NCBI GenBank assembly: GCA_963834715.1
Contig: CAWIDE010000003.1
Span: forward strand, 124,001 to 188,000
Reading direction: 5' to 3'
Length of the DNA: 64,000 bases
Source: CAVSUZ01 sp963834715
GTDB lineage: Bacteria; Pseudomonadota; Alphaproteobacteria; Acetobacterales; Acetobacteraceae
Below the pieces are notes generated by a model, which was not told the DNA's origin, did no database searches, and was given only the letters and a program-made list of their open reading frames with translations. Shown piece by piece: positions 26,560 through 35,954 of the stretch. The translations under genes were made by a program, and so were the position numbers. How positions within the stretch are numbered: position 1 is the first letter of the stretch; each line of letters opens with the position of its first letter.

Positions 26560-29500
26560 TCAATCCCCCGGGGCACTCTCAAGCCGGCGCCGATCGGACG
26601 CCTGCTCAGCCTCCGCCGCACGACCTTCGCGCATCCGTTCGATCACCGCGTAAAACACCGGCACCAATCCAAGCCCGAAAATCGTCGCCGCCAGCATCCC
26701 CCCAACAACCGTCGTGCCGATCGAATGCCGGCTACCTGCTCCGGCACCGGTCGCCACCATCAGCGGCAAGGTGCCGAGAATAAAGGCGAAGGCAGTCATC
26801 AGGATCGGCCGCAGCCGAAGCCGTCCCGCTTCCATCGCCGCCTCCACGATTCCAGCACCTCGCTCGCGCAACTGCTTGGCGAATTCTACGATCAGGATCG
26901 CGTTCTTGGCCGCCAGCCCGATCAACATCACCAGGCCGATCTGCGAATAGACGTCGAACTCCATGCCGCGCAGCCACAGCGCCAGCACCGCGCCGAAAAG
27001 CGCGAGTGGCACGGACAGGATGACCATGAATGGCATCGACCAGCTTTCGTACTGCGCCGCCAGGACCAGGAACACGAACACCATGGCCAGAGCGAACACG
27101 ATCGCCGCCACCGAGCCTGCCTTGAGCTGCTGGTACGCGATGCCGGTCCACTCGTAACCGAAATCGGCCGGTAACGCCTCCGCCGCCGCGCGCTGCATCG
27201 CGGCAATCGCCTGCCCCGAGCTATAACCCGGCGCGGGCACCCCATTGATCAGGGCGGACCCATACACGTTGTAGTGCGATACGTATTCCGGTCCCGTTGT
27301 CGGTTGCAATTTGCCGAGTGTATCAAGAGGAATCATCTGCCCGCCCGCATTGCGCACATACAGACGCGATAAATCCCTCGCATCCGCGCGTGCACCCCGC
27401 TCGGCTTGCATCGTCACCCGGAAGGTCCGCCCGAACAGATTGAAGTCGTTCACGTAAAGCGAACCGAGATAGATCTGCAGCGTGTTGAACACGTCCGTCA
27501 GATTGAGCCCGAGCAGTTTCACCTTGGTTCGGTCGAGGTCGTAACTGTATTCGGGTGTCGACGTGTTGAAAGTGGTAAAAAGCTGATGCGGATCGAGCTC
27601 AGGCTGTTTGCGGGCCGCCGCCAGCAGCGCCTGCGCTGCGTCATTCAACGCTTGCGGACCGCGCCCCGTCAGGTCCTCGACCTCGAACTCGAAACCGCCG
27701 GTCGTCGAAATCCCCGGTATCGACGGTGGGTCGAAGCTGAGCGCGATCGCCTCCGGGATCGCCAGCAGTTTCGGGCGTACATCGGCGATGATGTTCTCGG
27801 CGTCCAGCCTGGCTCCGCGCTCATCCCATGGTTTCAGGATCGCGAATTCCGCCGCTGCGTTCGACTGATTGGCGCCGGTCAGGAAGTTCAGGCCAGTGAC
27901 CGGGACAACATCCTGCACCCCAGGCTCGGCCGCCAAAATCCTCCGCACCTTCTCCGCCACCTGCTCCGTCCGTTGCAGCGAAGCGCCCGGAGGCAACTGG
28001 ATGACCGCGAAGAAATATCCTTGATCTTCGACCGGCAGGAATCCTGCGGGAATACGTGAATAAAGGCCATAGGCAACGAACAGCACGCCTGCAAATAACG
28101 CCAGCATGCCCCATCGCGCGCCAATCACCCAGCGCACAGCTTGTGCATAGGCCTCCGACGCCCATCCAAACCCCGCATTGAAGGCGCGGAACAGAAAAAA
28201 GCGCGACGGCGGCTGATGGCGTAGGAGCACGGCCGACAGCGCCGGGCTCAGCGTCAACGAGTTGAACGCCGAAATCGCCACCGATATCGCTATGGTTAGC
28301 GCAAACTGATTATACAGTTGCCCGGTAACACCCGGCAGAAACGCAACCGGGACGAATACCGCCATCAACACCGCCGTCGTGGCGATGATCGGACCAGTCA
28401 CTTCCTTCATGGCGGTCACCGCGGCATCCATCGGCGAAAGCCCCCGTTCGAGCTGGCGTTCCACATTCTCGACCACCACGATGGCATCATCCACAACCAA
28501 CCCGATTGCCAGCACCATGCCGAGCATGCTCACCAGGTTGAGCGAGAAACCCGCCGCCAGCATTATGGCCAGCGTAAAAATGAGCGACACCGGGATAGCA
28601 ATCGCCGGAATGACTGTGGTGCGCCAGCTCTGCAGAAACAGAAACACGACCCCGATCACCAGCGCCAGCGCCTCGGCAAGCGTCACCATCACGTCATGCA
28701 TCGAGGCAGACACGAACATCGTCGTGTCATAGGGAATCCGCCACGCCAGCCCCGGCGGGAAGCGCTGGTTCAGCTTCTCCATCTCGGCACGCACCTCCCG
28801 GGCCACCTGCAGCGCGTTCGATCCCGGCGTCTGATAGACCGCGATGAAAACGGTGGGCCGGGTGTTCAGCCGCGAGCTCGATGTATACTGCAAAGCCCCA
28901 AGCTCGATGCGTGCCACATCGCGCAGGCGAACCACGGCCTCGCTGCCGGTTCCAGCTCGAATTACGATATTGCCGAATTGCGCAGGATCAGTCAGCCGGC
29001 CGAGCGCGTTCACCTGATACTCGAACTCAGTACCCGGCGGCGCCGGCGACTGCCCGAGCTTGCCCGCCACCACCTGCACGTTCTGCTCTTCGAGGGCTTG
29101 CTGCACATCGGTCGCGGTGATGCCGAGCTTGGCCAGCTTGTCGGGATCGAGCCAGATTCGCATCGAATACCGGCGCTCGCCGAATATCTGCACGTCACCG
29201 ACGCCGGGCAGCCGCTTGAGCGGGTCCACCACCTGCAGATACGCATAGTTGCTGATGTCAACCAGATTGACTGAATTATTCGGCGAATACAACGTCACCC
29301 CGAGCAGGATATCGGGGTTCTTCTTGCTGACCGTGACCCCCGCCTGATTGACGATGGCGGGCAGATCGCCCTCCGCCTGTGCGACGCGGTTCTGCACATC
29401 CACCGCGGCAATGTCGATCGGATAGCCGACGTTGAAAGTGATCGTGATGGTCGAGCTGCCATCATTGCCGCTGACCGAGGACATATAGGCCATGCCCTTC

Positions 29501-29715
29501 ACACCGTTGATTTGCTCCTCCAGCGGCGTGGTCACGGTATTGGCGACAACCTCGGAACTGGCGCCCGAATAAGTCGCGCTCACCACGACCTGCGGCGGCG
29601 TCACATCGGGAACCTGCGCCACCGGCAGGAACTGATAGGCGACCGCCCCCGCGAGCACCATGATAATGGCGACGCTCGCGGCGAAGATCGGGCGATGAAT
29701 GAAAAAGTTCACCAT
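26560..29715 (-). CDS. RND multidrug efflux pump, HAE1 (AcrB/MexB) family
   Basis: A 1051-residue inner-membrane proton/drug antiporter of normal length. N-terminus MVNFFIHRPIFAASVAIIMV, porter-domain motif GDVQIFGERRYSMRIWLDP, the proton-relay Asp pair in GLVVDDAIVVVENVERQL, and a second TM bundle ending in GAGSRHSIGTTVVGGM. No outer-membrane channel gene is nearby, so it may borrow a TolC-like protein. A TetR regulator is divergently encoded 121 bases away with a palindrome between, so expression is probably repressed until inducer binds. Confidence 0.94.
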   Translation of the reverse strand: MVNFFIHRPIFAASVAIIMVLAGAVAYQFLPVAQVPDVTPPQVVVSATYSGASSEVVANTVTTPLEEQINGVKGMAYMSSVSGNDGSSTITITFNVGYPIDIAAVDVQNRVAQAEGDLPAIVNQAGVTVSKKNPDILLGVTLYSPNNSVNLVDISNYAYLQVVDPLKRLPGVGDVQIFGERRYSMRIWLDPDKLAKLGITATDVQQALEEQNVQVVAGKLGQSPAPPGTEFEYQVNALGRLTDPAQFGNIVIRAGTGSEAVVRLRDVARIELGALQYTSSSRLNTRPTVFIAVYQTPGSNALQVAREVRAEMEKLNQRFPPGLAWRIPYDTTMFVSASMHDVMVTLAEALALVIGVVFLFLQSWRTTVIPAIAIPVSLIFTLAIMLAAGFSLNLVSMLGMVLAIGLVVDDAIVVVENVERQLERGLSPMDAAVTAMKEVTGPIIATTAVLMAVFVPVAFLPGVTGQLYNQFALTIAISVAISAFNSLTLSPALSAVLLRHQPPSRFFLFRAFNAGFGWASEAYAQAVRWVIGARWGMLALFAGVLFVAYGLYSRIPAGFLPVEDQGYFFAVIQLPPGASLQRTEQVAEKVRRILAAEPGVQDVVPVTGLNFLTGANQSNAAAEFAILKPWDERGARLDAENIIADVRPKLLAIPEAIALSFDPPSIPGISTTGGFEFEVEDLTGRGPQALNDAAQALLAAARKQPELDPHQLFTTFNTSTPEYSYDLDRTKVKLLGLNLTDVFNTLQIYLGSLYVNDFNLFGRTFRVTMQAERGARADARDLSRLYVRNAGGQMIPLDTLGKLQPTTGPEYVSHYNVYGSALINGVPAPGYSSGQAIAAMQRAAAEALPADFGYEWTGIAYQQLKAGSVAAIVFALAMVFVFLVLAAQYESWSMPFMVILSVPLALFGAVLALWLRGMEFDVYSQIGLVMLIGLAAKNAILIVEFAKQLRERGAGIVEAAMEAGRLRLRPILMTAFAFILGTLPLMVATGAGAGSRHSIGTTVVGGMLAATIFGLGLVPVFYAVIERMREGRAAEAEQASDRRRLESAPGD

Positions 29716-29803
29716 TCAGGCAATTCCCTGCGAATGGGGTAGGAAACGGTTCAGCTCGCCCTAAATAAGTAGGTACTGAGCGGTAACACCCCCTGTGGGG
29801 ACT

Positions 29804-29811
29804 GACCGGTC
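29804..29811. promoter_or_regulatory. Candidate TetR operator between pump and regulator
   Basis: GACCGGTC, extended by near-repeats ACTGA...CGGTAAC at 29774-29786 and 29801-29816. It lies between the divergent RND pump and tetR genes, 25 bases before the regulator ATG. Palindrome and location are seen; binding is inferred. Confidence 0.5.
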
Positions 29812-29836
29812 GGTAACATATTCGGGAGACTTCACC

Positions 29837-30466
29837 ATGATCGCGTCGGCCGCCAAGTCCGCCGCCGCCCCGCACACCCCCGCGCCGCCGCCGCGCGAGC
29901 GTATCCTCGCGGTCGCGCGCGATCTGTTCTACCGCCGCGGCATCCACGCGGTCGGGGTTGACGCCATCGCCGAGGCGGCAGGTACCAACAAAATGACCCT
30001 CTACCGCCATTTCGCTTCCAAGGACGAACTGGTGGCAGCGTGCCTGCGAGAATTCGCGCGCGAAATTGACGCGGAATGGGACGCGATCGCCGCTGCGCAT
30101 CGGGGCGACCCTAAAGGCCAGTTGCTGGCCTGGCTGCAGCACATCGGCGAATGGAACGCCCGCGAGGCCCATAGGGGCTGCGCACTCGCCAACGCCGCCG
30201 TCGAATTGCCGAATGAGGACCACCCCGCCCGTCGGGTCGTCAGAGAGCACAAGTCCATGGTCCGGCAACGGCTGGCGGATCTGTGCCGCGCCGCCGGGCT
30301 GAACGATCCCGAAGCGCTTGCCGACGAGGCGTTCCTGTTAGGCGAAGGCGCGCGGGTCGCGGCTCAAAGCCTGGGGTCGGACGAGCCGCTGACGCGCCTG
30401 CCGGTTCTGCTCAAAGACCTGGTCGAGGAGCACACTCCACCGCCCCGCACTCCGAGGGCGCGGTGA
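29837..30466 (+). CDS. TetR-family transcriptional regulator of the adjacent RND pump
   Basis: A 209-residue repressor-type protein from the ATG at 29837. The N-terminal helix-turn-helix is clear: RERILAVARDLFYRRGIHAV, then VDAIAEAAGTNKMTLYRHF and ASKDELV. The C-terminal ligand domain includes CALANAAVELPNEDHPARRV, typical of the TetR subgroup with a YcdC-like C-terminus. Divergent from the pump-adaptor operon with a shared palindromic region; the likely role is local repression. Confidence 0.9.
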   Translation: MIASAAKSAAAPHTPAPPPRERILAVARDLFYRRGIHAVGVDAIAEAAGTNKMTLYRHFASKDELVAACLREFAREIDAEWDAIAAAHRGDPKGQLLAWLQHIGEWNAREAHRGCALANAAVELPNEDHPARRVVREHKSMVRQRLADLCRAAGLNDPEALADEAFLLGEGARVAAQSLGSDEPLTRLPVLLKDLVEEHTPPPRTPRAR

Positions 30467-30510
30467 GGGGTCGCGTCGGCCGCATTTTTCCGGCCCTGAC
30501 AGCAAGTGCC

Positions 30511-30768
30511 TTACTGCTGCGCTGCGTCGGTCTGGCGCATCAGGCTCTGGTACACGCTTTCAACGTCATCGTTGGCAGCCTTCTGCTGCTGTTGGGACTG
30601 GGTCAGGCCGGCCGACTTTTCCTGCTGGGTGACTTCTGATTGGGTGGGCTGATGGGCGTACCCGCCCCAGACGTTGTCCAGGCGGGCGGATGTTCGTGCC
30701 TGGGCGAAAGCGGCCCCGGGTGAGGCCGCCAAGGCCATAGCGACGCTCAGAAACAGAAGCTTTTTCAT
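30511..30768 (-). CDS. Small exported glutamine-rich protein
   Basis: An 85-residue protein with a clean signal peptide (MKKLLFLSVAMALAASPGAAFAQA) and a hydrophilic, glutamine-rich mature part of about 60 residues. I do not recognise a domain. A strong ribosome site GGAGG lies seven bases before the ATG. The first four bases overlap the stop of the upstream symporter-like gene (ATGA), so the two are cotranslated. The pairing suggests a periplasmic accessory of the transporter, which is speculation. Confidence 0.75.
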   Translation of the reverse strand: MKKLLFLSVAMALAASPGAAFAQARTSARLDNVWGGYAHQPTQSEVTQQEKSAGLTQSQQQQKAANDDVESVYQSLMRQTDAAQQ

Positions 30769-31787
30769 GATCTTACCTCCTGCGCCGCGCCGAGGCCGTG
30801 GATTCTTCTGCGGGCCGGTTTGGCGCGCTCTGCATAGCGTCGTGCCAAGGTGGCACAGACCATTAGTTGGACCTGATGAAACAGGATCAAGGGCAGCATC
30901 ATAATCCCGACCATGCCTGCCGGGAATAATATGTTCAGCATCGGGAGGCCGGCGGCCAGGCTCTTTTTTGAGCCGCAGAAGACGATAGCTATTTCGTCCT
31001 GGCGGGAGAATCCCAGCCAGCGGCTGGTCCAGGTGGTTACCGCAAGCACGGCAGAAAGCAGCAAGGCGTTTGCGACAATCACGCCGCCAAGTCCGAGCAG
31101 ATCGACCTGATGCCAGATACCCGCGACCATACCTTCGCTGAAGGCGCTGTAGACGATCATCAGGATTGATCCGCGATCGGTCAACATCGTTAGCCATTTG
31201 TGCTGCTCTAACCAGCCGATGATCCACGGTCTTGCCAATTGCCCGGCTATAAAAGGGACGAGGATCTGCAGCAGTATTTCGTCCATACTATGCAGGGATA
31301 CCCCGGCACCAGAGCGCATGAGCAAAGTAACCAACAGCGGTGTGAGGAAAATGCCGATCAGGCTGGAGGCTGAGGCGGCGCATACGGCGGCTGCGACGTT
31401 GCCGCCAGCGATCGAGGTGAAGGCAATCGATGATTGCACGGTCGATGGCAGCGTGCAGAGAAACAGCACCCCGATATAGAGCTGGGAAGAGAGAACGTCC
31501 GGCACCAGCACATGCGCCATCAGGCCGAGCAACGGAAACACGCCGAAGGTGCTGAGCAGCACCAGCGCTTGCAAGCGCCAGTTTGCGATTCCTTGCCATA
31601 CCGCGCGGGGAGACAGGCGCGCGCCGTAGAGAAAGAACAGCAGTCCGATGATGATGGTGGTGGCATGATCGAAACCAACCGCTACCTGACCGCGGGCGGG
31701 CAACAGAGCTGCCACTCCCGCGGTTGAGACGATGCCGGTCAGATACGGATCAACGTTCAGGCGATTAAGCACGGAGCGGATTGTCAT
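30765..31787 (-). CDS. Bile acid:sodium symporter-like (SBF_like/YfeH-type) membrane protein
   Basis: A 340-residue integral membrane protein with about ten hydrophobic segments, starting MTIRSVLNRLNVDPYLTGIV. Family features: FFLYGARLSPRAVW after the second TM, LPSTVQSSIAFTSIAGGN (the crossover region), and FCGSKKSLAAGLPMLN, all typical of the SBF-like/YfeH branch. The substrate is unknown. The upstream LysR gene is divergent with an 81-base gap and is the likely regulator. The longer frame beyond 31787 is antisense to that LysR gene. Confidence 0.88.
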   Translation of the reverse strand: MTIRSVLNRLNVDPYLTGIVSTAGVAALLPARGQVAVGFDHATTIIIGLLFFLYGARLSPRAVWQGIANWRLQALVLLSTFGVFPLLGLMAHVLVPDVLSSQLYIGVLFLCTLPSTVQSSIAFTSIAGGNVAAAVCAASASSLIGIFLTPLLVTLLMRSGAGVSLHSMDEILLQILVPFIAGQLARPWIIGWLEQHKWLTMLTDRGSILMIVYSAFSEGMVAGIWHQVDLLGLGGVIVANALLLSAVLAVTTWTSRWLGFSRQDEIAIVFCGSKKSLAAGLPMLNILFPAGMVGIMMLPLILFHQVQLMVCATLARRYAERAKPARRRIHGLGAAQEVRS

Positions 31788-31868
31788 ATGCCGGATGTGC
31801 GCTCTTGTGCTGCCTTGTAAACGGTCGTGGCCGCATTTAGTGTAATCATGTTTCGTGATGAGCGGGCG

Positions 31869-32729
31869 ATGCTCGATCTGGTGCTGTTGCGGAGCTTTCT
31901 TGCGGTGGCGAGGGCGGAAAGCTTCAGCGAGGCGGCGAGGGGGCTGGGGCTCGGTCAGCCTGCCGTCAGCCAGCATGTTCGGCGCCTCGAACAGCACGTC
32001 AGGCGCAGGTTGTTTGTGCGTGATACGCATTCGGTGACTCTGACGCCGGACGGCGAGGCAATGCTGGTGTTCGCGGAAAGCATTCTGCAGGCAAGCGAAC
32101 GTGCAGAGCAGTATTTTGCGGGAGCTCGGCTGCGCGGCCGCCTGCGGTTTGGTACTTCCGAGGACTTCGTGTTTTCGCGCCTGCCTGAGGTGTTGCGCGA
32201 GTTCACGCGGCTTCATCCACTCGTGGATATCGAGCTGACGGTGGGGCTTAGTGGCTGGCTCAATACGCGGCTGGATGATGGAGAGCTCGATCTGGTTTTG
32301 GCGAAGCGTCCTGAGGGGGATGAGCGCGGCACGCTGGTGTGGCGCGACCGTCTGGTGTGGGTGGCGGCGCCGGGGATGGAGATCGATGTGCGGCAACCAG
32401 TGCCATTAATTGTGTATCCGCCGCCCAGCATCACCCGCGTGCAGGTGCTGTGGGCGATGGAACAGGCGAGGCTTGCGTGGCGGATCGCCTGTACCAGCGG
32501 CAGCCTGACTGGGCTGCGTGCGGCGGCGCTGGCAGGCCTGGGGGTGCTGGCGCTGGCTCGCGGGCTGATTCCGCCGGGGCTGGAGGAGCTGCGCGGCGGG
32601 GGTTTGCCGTCGTTGGATGAGGTGGAATTCGTGTTACGGGCGCGGGATCGTGTTTTGCGACCGCCGGCGAAGCAGCTTGGGGAGGCGATCCTGGCTTACC
32701 GGGGGCGACTGCGGGGCGAGGGTCCTTAG
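31869..32729 (+). CDS. LysR-family transcriptional regulator
   Basis: A 286-residue LysR protein from the ATG at 31869 (MLDLVLLRSFLAVARAESF); a GTG at 31827 would add 14 residues without homology. The helix-turn-helix is in AARGLGLGQPAVSQHVRRLE. The effector domain runs from about residue 85, with RLRFGTSEDFVFSRLPEVL as its first strand-helix. It is divergent from the SBF-like transporter gene, the usual LysR arrangement with its target. Confidence 0.92.
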   Translation: MLDLVLLRSFLAVARAESFSEAARGLGLGQPAVSQHVRRLEQHVRRRLFVRDTHSVTLTPDGEAMLVFAESILQASERAEQYFAGARLRGRLRFGTSEDFVFSRLPEVLREFTRLHPLVDIELTVGLSGWLNTRLDDGELDLVLAKRPEGDERGTLVWRDRLVWVAAPGMEIDVRQPVPLIVYPPPSITRVQVLWAMEQARLAWRIACTSGSLTGLRAAALAGLGVLALARGLIPPGLEELRGGGLPSLDEVEFVLRARDRVLRPPAKQLGEAILAYRGRLRGEGP

Positions 32730-32764
32730 CCGGGTTGTAGCATTGTGCGGTGGGCCGGGATCGC

Positions 32765-32800
32765 CACGCTCCGCAGGCGGGTCACATCGCGCGGAGCGTG
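32765..32800. terminator. 10-bp inverted repeat between convergent lysR and RND pump genes
   Basis: CACGCTCCGC and GCGGAGCGTG separated by 16 bases, located in the 116-base gap between the two convergent stops. It is likely a structured 3' end or a REP-like palindrome; there is no U-tract. Confidence 0.5.
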
Positions 32801-32845
32801 ATGGGACCCCGGGCGGGGCTCGCGATGACGAGTGTGCCGTCTGGA

Positions 32846-35800
32846 CTATTCCGCTGGGACCGGGACGCGTGTGTCGGAATGCCCGCGGATTCGAGCGATC
32901 GCGCGCCCAAGTTTCTCCATGTAGAGATAGACGACTGGCGTTGTGAACAGCGTCAGGACCTGGGAGACGATGAGCCCGCCTGCCATCGAGTAACCGAGCG
33001 GTTGGCGCAATTCCGACCCGACCCCCGTCCCCAGCATCAGTGGCACGGCGCCGAGCAAGGCGCACATCGTGGTCATCAATATGGGGCGGAAGCGCAGCCG
33101 GCATGCTTCATGAATTGACTCCTCGGGAGTCAGTCCGCGACGCCTCTCGGCCTCTAGAGCGAAGTCCACCAGCATAATGCCGTTCTTCTTGACGATGCCG
33201 ATCAGCAGGATGATGCCGATCATGCCCATTACGTCCAGGCCGAAGCCGAACACATACAATGTGAGCAGCGCGCCCAGGCCGGCGGCGGGCAAAGTGGAGA
33301 TGATCGTCAAGGGATGGATCAGGTTCTCGTACAGCATCCCGAGGATGATATAGACCGCGATGAGCGCCGCCAGGATCAGTATGGGTTCGCTCGAGAGCGA
33401 GGCCTGGAAGGCTTGTGCGTTGCCCTGGAAGCCTGTCTGGATCGTTGGCGGCACATGCAGCGCCGCCATCGCGTTGTTAATAGCCGTCTCCGCCGGCCCC
33501 AGTGGTGCATTGCCCTTCAGGTTGAAGCTGATTGTCACCGAAGGGAATTGTCCCTGGTGATTGACGGACAGCGGCGCGGTTGCGTTATGCAGGGTAACCA
33601 GCTCGCTCAACGGCACCATGCCGGCGGTCTGCGAGGCAACATAGATTCGCTTCAGCGCCGCGGGGCCGAGTTGGAAGCTGGGGTTGACCTCCTCGATAAC
33701 ATAGTACTGGTTGAGGCTCGTGTAGAGCTGCGCAATCGGCCGCTGACCAAAGGCATCGTACAGTACATTGTCGATGGCGGCTGCCGTGATGCCGAGACGG
33801 GAAGCCACGTCCCGGTTGATTGACAGCGTAAGCTGCGGTGCCGAGGATTGCTGATCGCTGGTCACGTCGGCAAGCTCAGGCAGCTTTGCCAACACGTTCG
33901 TTACGATCGGCCCCCATCGATCCAGCTCGCTCAAATCGGTATCTGTCAGCGTGTATTGGTACTGAGTTGCCGTCAGCCGGCCGCCGATGTTGATATCCTG
34001 CACCGGCTGCATGAACAGCCGGACCCCCGGAATACCGCTTACCTCGCGGTCTAGCCGGGTTATCACCTGTTCGATCGAGGGGCGCTGGGACTCTGGCTTC
34101 AGATTGATGAAGATGCGCCCCTGGTTTTCTGTGGAGGTGGCGCCGCCGGCGCCGATATAGGCACCAACCGTATCGACTGCCGGATCTTTCAGGGCGGCGC
34201 GTATCACCTTCTGCTGGATGGCCGCCATCCCATCCGGGGAGATGTTTTCCGCCGCCTCGGTCACGCCGAGTATGAGGCCGGTATCTTGTTCGGGGAAGAA
34301 GCCCTTTGGGATGATTACAAACAGCCAGGCCGTTGCGGCCACAGTGGCCAGCATCACCATCAGGGTTATGAAGCGGTGCCGCAGTGCCACGACCAAGGCA
34401 CGGTCGTACGCGCCCAGCAATGCGTCGAAGCACCATTCGAGTCCCCGTGCCAATCTCCCTTGCTGTTCCGGGTGTTCTTGCCGCAGCAGCCGCGCCCCCA
34501 TCGTTGGAGTCAGCGTCACAGATACAAACATGGAAACGACGATTGCGGCGGTGACCGTTACTGCGAATTCCTGGAACATGCGGCCGACCATGCCGCTCAT
34601 GAGCAAGAGCGGGATGAATACCGCCACCAGTGAGATGGAGATCGAGACGATCGTAAAGCCGATTTCGCTTGCCGCATCCAGCGCAGCTCGCATTGGGGCT
34701 TTGCCCATCTCGATGTGCCGCGCGATATTCTCGACCATCACGATGGCATCATCCACCACGAAGCCGACCGCGATTGACAGCCCCATCAGCGACAGATTAT
34801 CCATGCTATAGCCAAAAATATACATCACCGCGAATGTACCAATGATCGACACCGGCACGGCTATAGCGGGGATAAGCGTCGCCCATACACTGCGTAAGAA
34901 CAAGAAAATGACCGCGACTACCAGGCCGATGGTCAAGATCAACGTGTGCTGAACATCGGCAACTGACGCACGAATGGTGATCGTGCGGTCGGAAATCACA
35001 GAAATCTTAATGGTTGGTGGGAGGTCATTCTCGATTTGCGGCAAGGCCTTCCTGATTGCCTGCACCGTGCTGATCACGTTCGCGCCGGGCAGACGCTGGA
35101 TCGCCACAATAATGCCGCGATGAAGGTTCACCCAGCCTCTCACCGTGATGTCCTGCGGACCGACCACGGCTTTGCCGACATCGCGCACCCGGATCGGCCC
35201 GCCGTTGCGGTACGCGATGATCTGATTGTCCCACGCCTGCGGTGACAGAAGCTGATCGTTGGTCTGCAGAGTGTACGCGTTGGTCTTGCCATACAGACTG
35301 CCCTTGGGCTGATCGACGCTGACGTTTGTCAGTGCCGTTCGCACGGCTTCCAGATCCAGGCCGTTGGCTGCCAATTGCGCGGGATTGAACTGAATGCGAA
35401 TCGCCGGATGCTGCTCGCCACCGATGTTCACCAGCCCGACGCCCGGCACCTGTGACAGCTTTTGCTCGACGATGCTCTCGGCATAATCGTCTACCGTGGT
35501 AATTGGCAGGACGTTGGAGGTAAGCCCCAGCACCAGGATCGGCGCGTCCGCCGGATTGGTCTCGTGATAGGTCGGCGGCGTCGGCATGTCTTTGGGCAAC
35601 TGCCCAGCGGCGGCGTTGATCGCCGTTTGCACGAGCTGCGCTGCGGAATTGATGTTATCGCTCAGGGCGAACTGCAGCGTAATCGACGTGTAGCCCGTCG
35701 AGCTGGTCGAGGTCATTTGAGTTAGATACGGGATTTCCGCGAACTGCTTTTCCAGAGGCGTCGCGACGGAAGATGCCATTGTCTGCGGATCGGCGCCTGG

Positions 35801-35953
35801 CAACTGCGCCGTAACTGAGATGGTGGGGAATGACACGTTCGGCAGCGAGGCCACGGGCAGCATCTCATAGGCCACGCCGCCGAGCAGCACGATGGCTACC
35901 ATCAGCAGTGCCGTCGCAATGGGCCGGCGGATGAAGGGCGCAGAGATGCTCAT
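32846..35953 (-). CDS. RND multidrug efflux pump (MdtB/MdtC-like)
   Basis: A 1035-residue inner-membrane transporter from the ATG at 35953 (MSISAPFIRRPIATALLMV). Motifs include SLPNVSFPTISVTAQLPGAD, GVGLVNIGGEQHPAIRI, the proton-relay segment GFVVDDAIVMVENIARHIE and the final ILMTTMCALLGAVPLML. The opening and the VPLSELVTLHNATAPLSVN region resemble MdtB/MdtC rather than AcrB. Only one pump gene is present, so a heterotrimer as in MdtBC is not indicated. Its start is one base after the adaptor stop, so the two are translated together. Confidence 0.93.
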   Translation of the reverse strand: MSISAPFIRRPIATALLMVAIVLLGGVAYEMLPVASLPNVSFPTISVTAQLPGADPQTMASSVATPLEKQFAEIPYLTQMTSTSSTGYTSITLQFALSDNINSAAQLVQTAINAAAGQLPKDMPTPPTYHETNPADAPILVLGLTSNVLPITTVDDYAESIVEQKLSQVPGVGLVNIGGEQHPAIRIQFNPAQLAANGLDLEAVRTALTNVSVDQPKGSLYGKTNAYTLQTNDQLLSPQAWDNQIIAYRNGGPIRVRDVGKAVVGPQDITVRGWVNLHRGIIVAIQRLPGANVISTVQAIRKALPQIENDLPPTIKISVISDRTITIRASVADVQHTLILTIGLVVAVIFLFLRSVWATLIPAIAVPVSIIGTFAVMYIFGYSMDNLSLMGLSIAVGFVVDDAIVMVENIARHIEMGKAPMRAALDAASEIGFTIVSISISLVAVFIPLLLMSGMVGRMFQEFAVTVTAAIVVSMFVSVTLTPTMGARLLRQEHPEQQGRLARGLEWCFDALLGAYDRALVVALRHRFITLMVMLATVAATAWLFVIIPKGFFPEQDTGLILGVTEAAENISPDGMAAIQQKVIRAALKDPAVDTVGAYIGAGGATSTENQGRIFINLKPESQRPSIEQVITRLDREVSGIPGVRLFMQPVQDINIGGRLTATQYQYTLTDTDLSELDRWGPIVTNVLAKLPELADVTSDQQSSAPQLTLSINRDVASRLGITAAAIDNVLYDAFGQRPIAQLYTSLNQYYVIEEVNPSFQLGPAALKRIYVASQTAGMVPLSELVTLHNATAPLSVNHQGQFPSVTISFNLKGNAPLGPAETAINNAMAALHVPPTIQTGFQGNAQAFQASLSSEPILILAALIAVYIILGMLYENLIHPLTIISTLPAAGLGALLTLYVFGFGLDVMGMIGIILLIGIVKKNGIMLVDFALEAERRRGLTPEESIHEACRLRFRPILMTTMCALLGAVPLMLGTGVGSELRQPLGYSMAGGLIVSQVLTLFTTPVVYLYMEKLGRAIARIRGHSDTRVPVPAE

Positions 35954-35954
35954 G

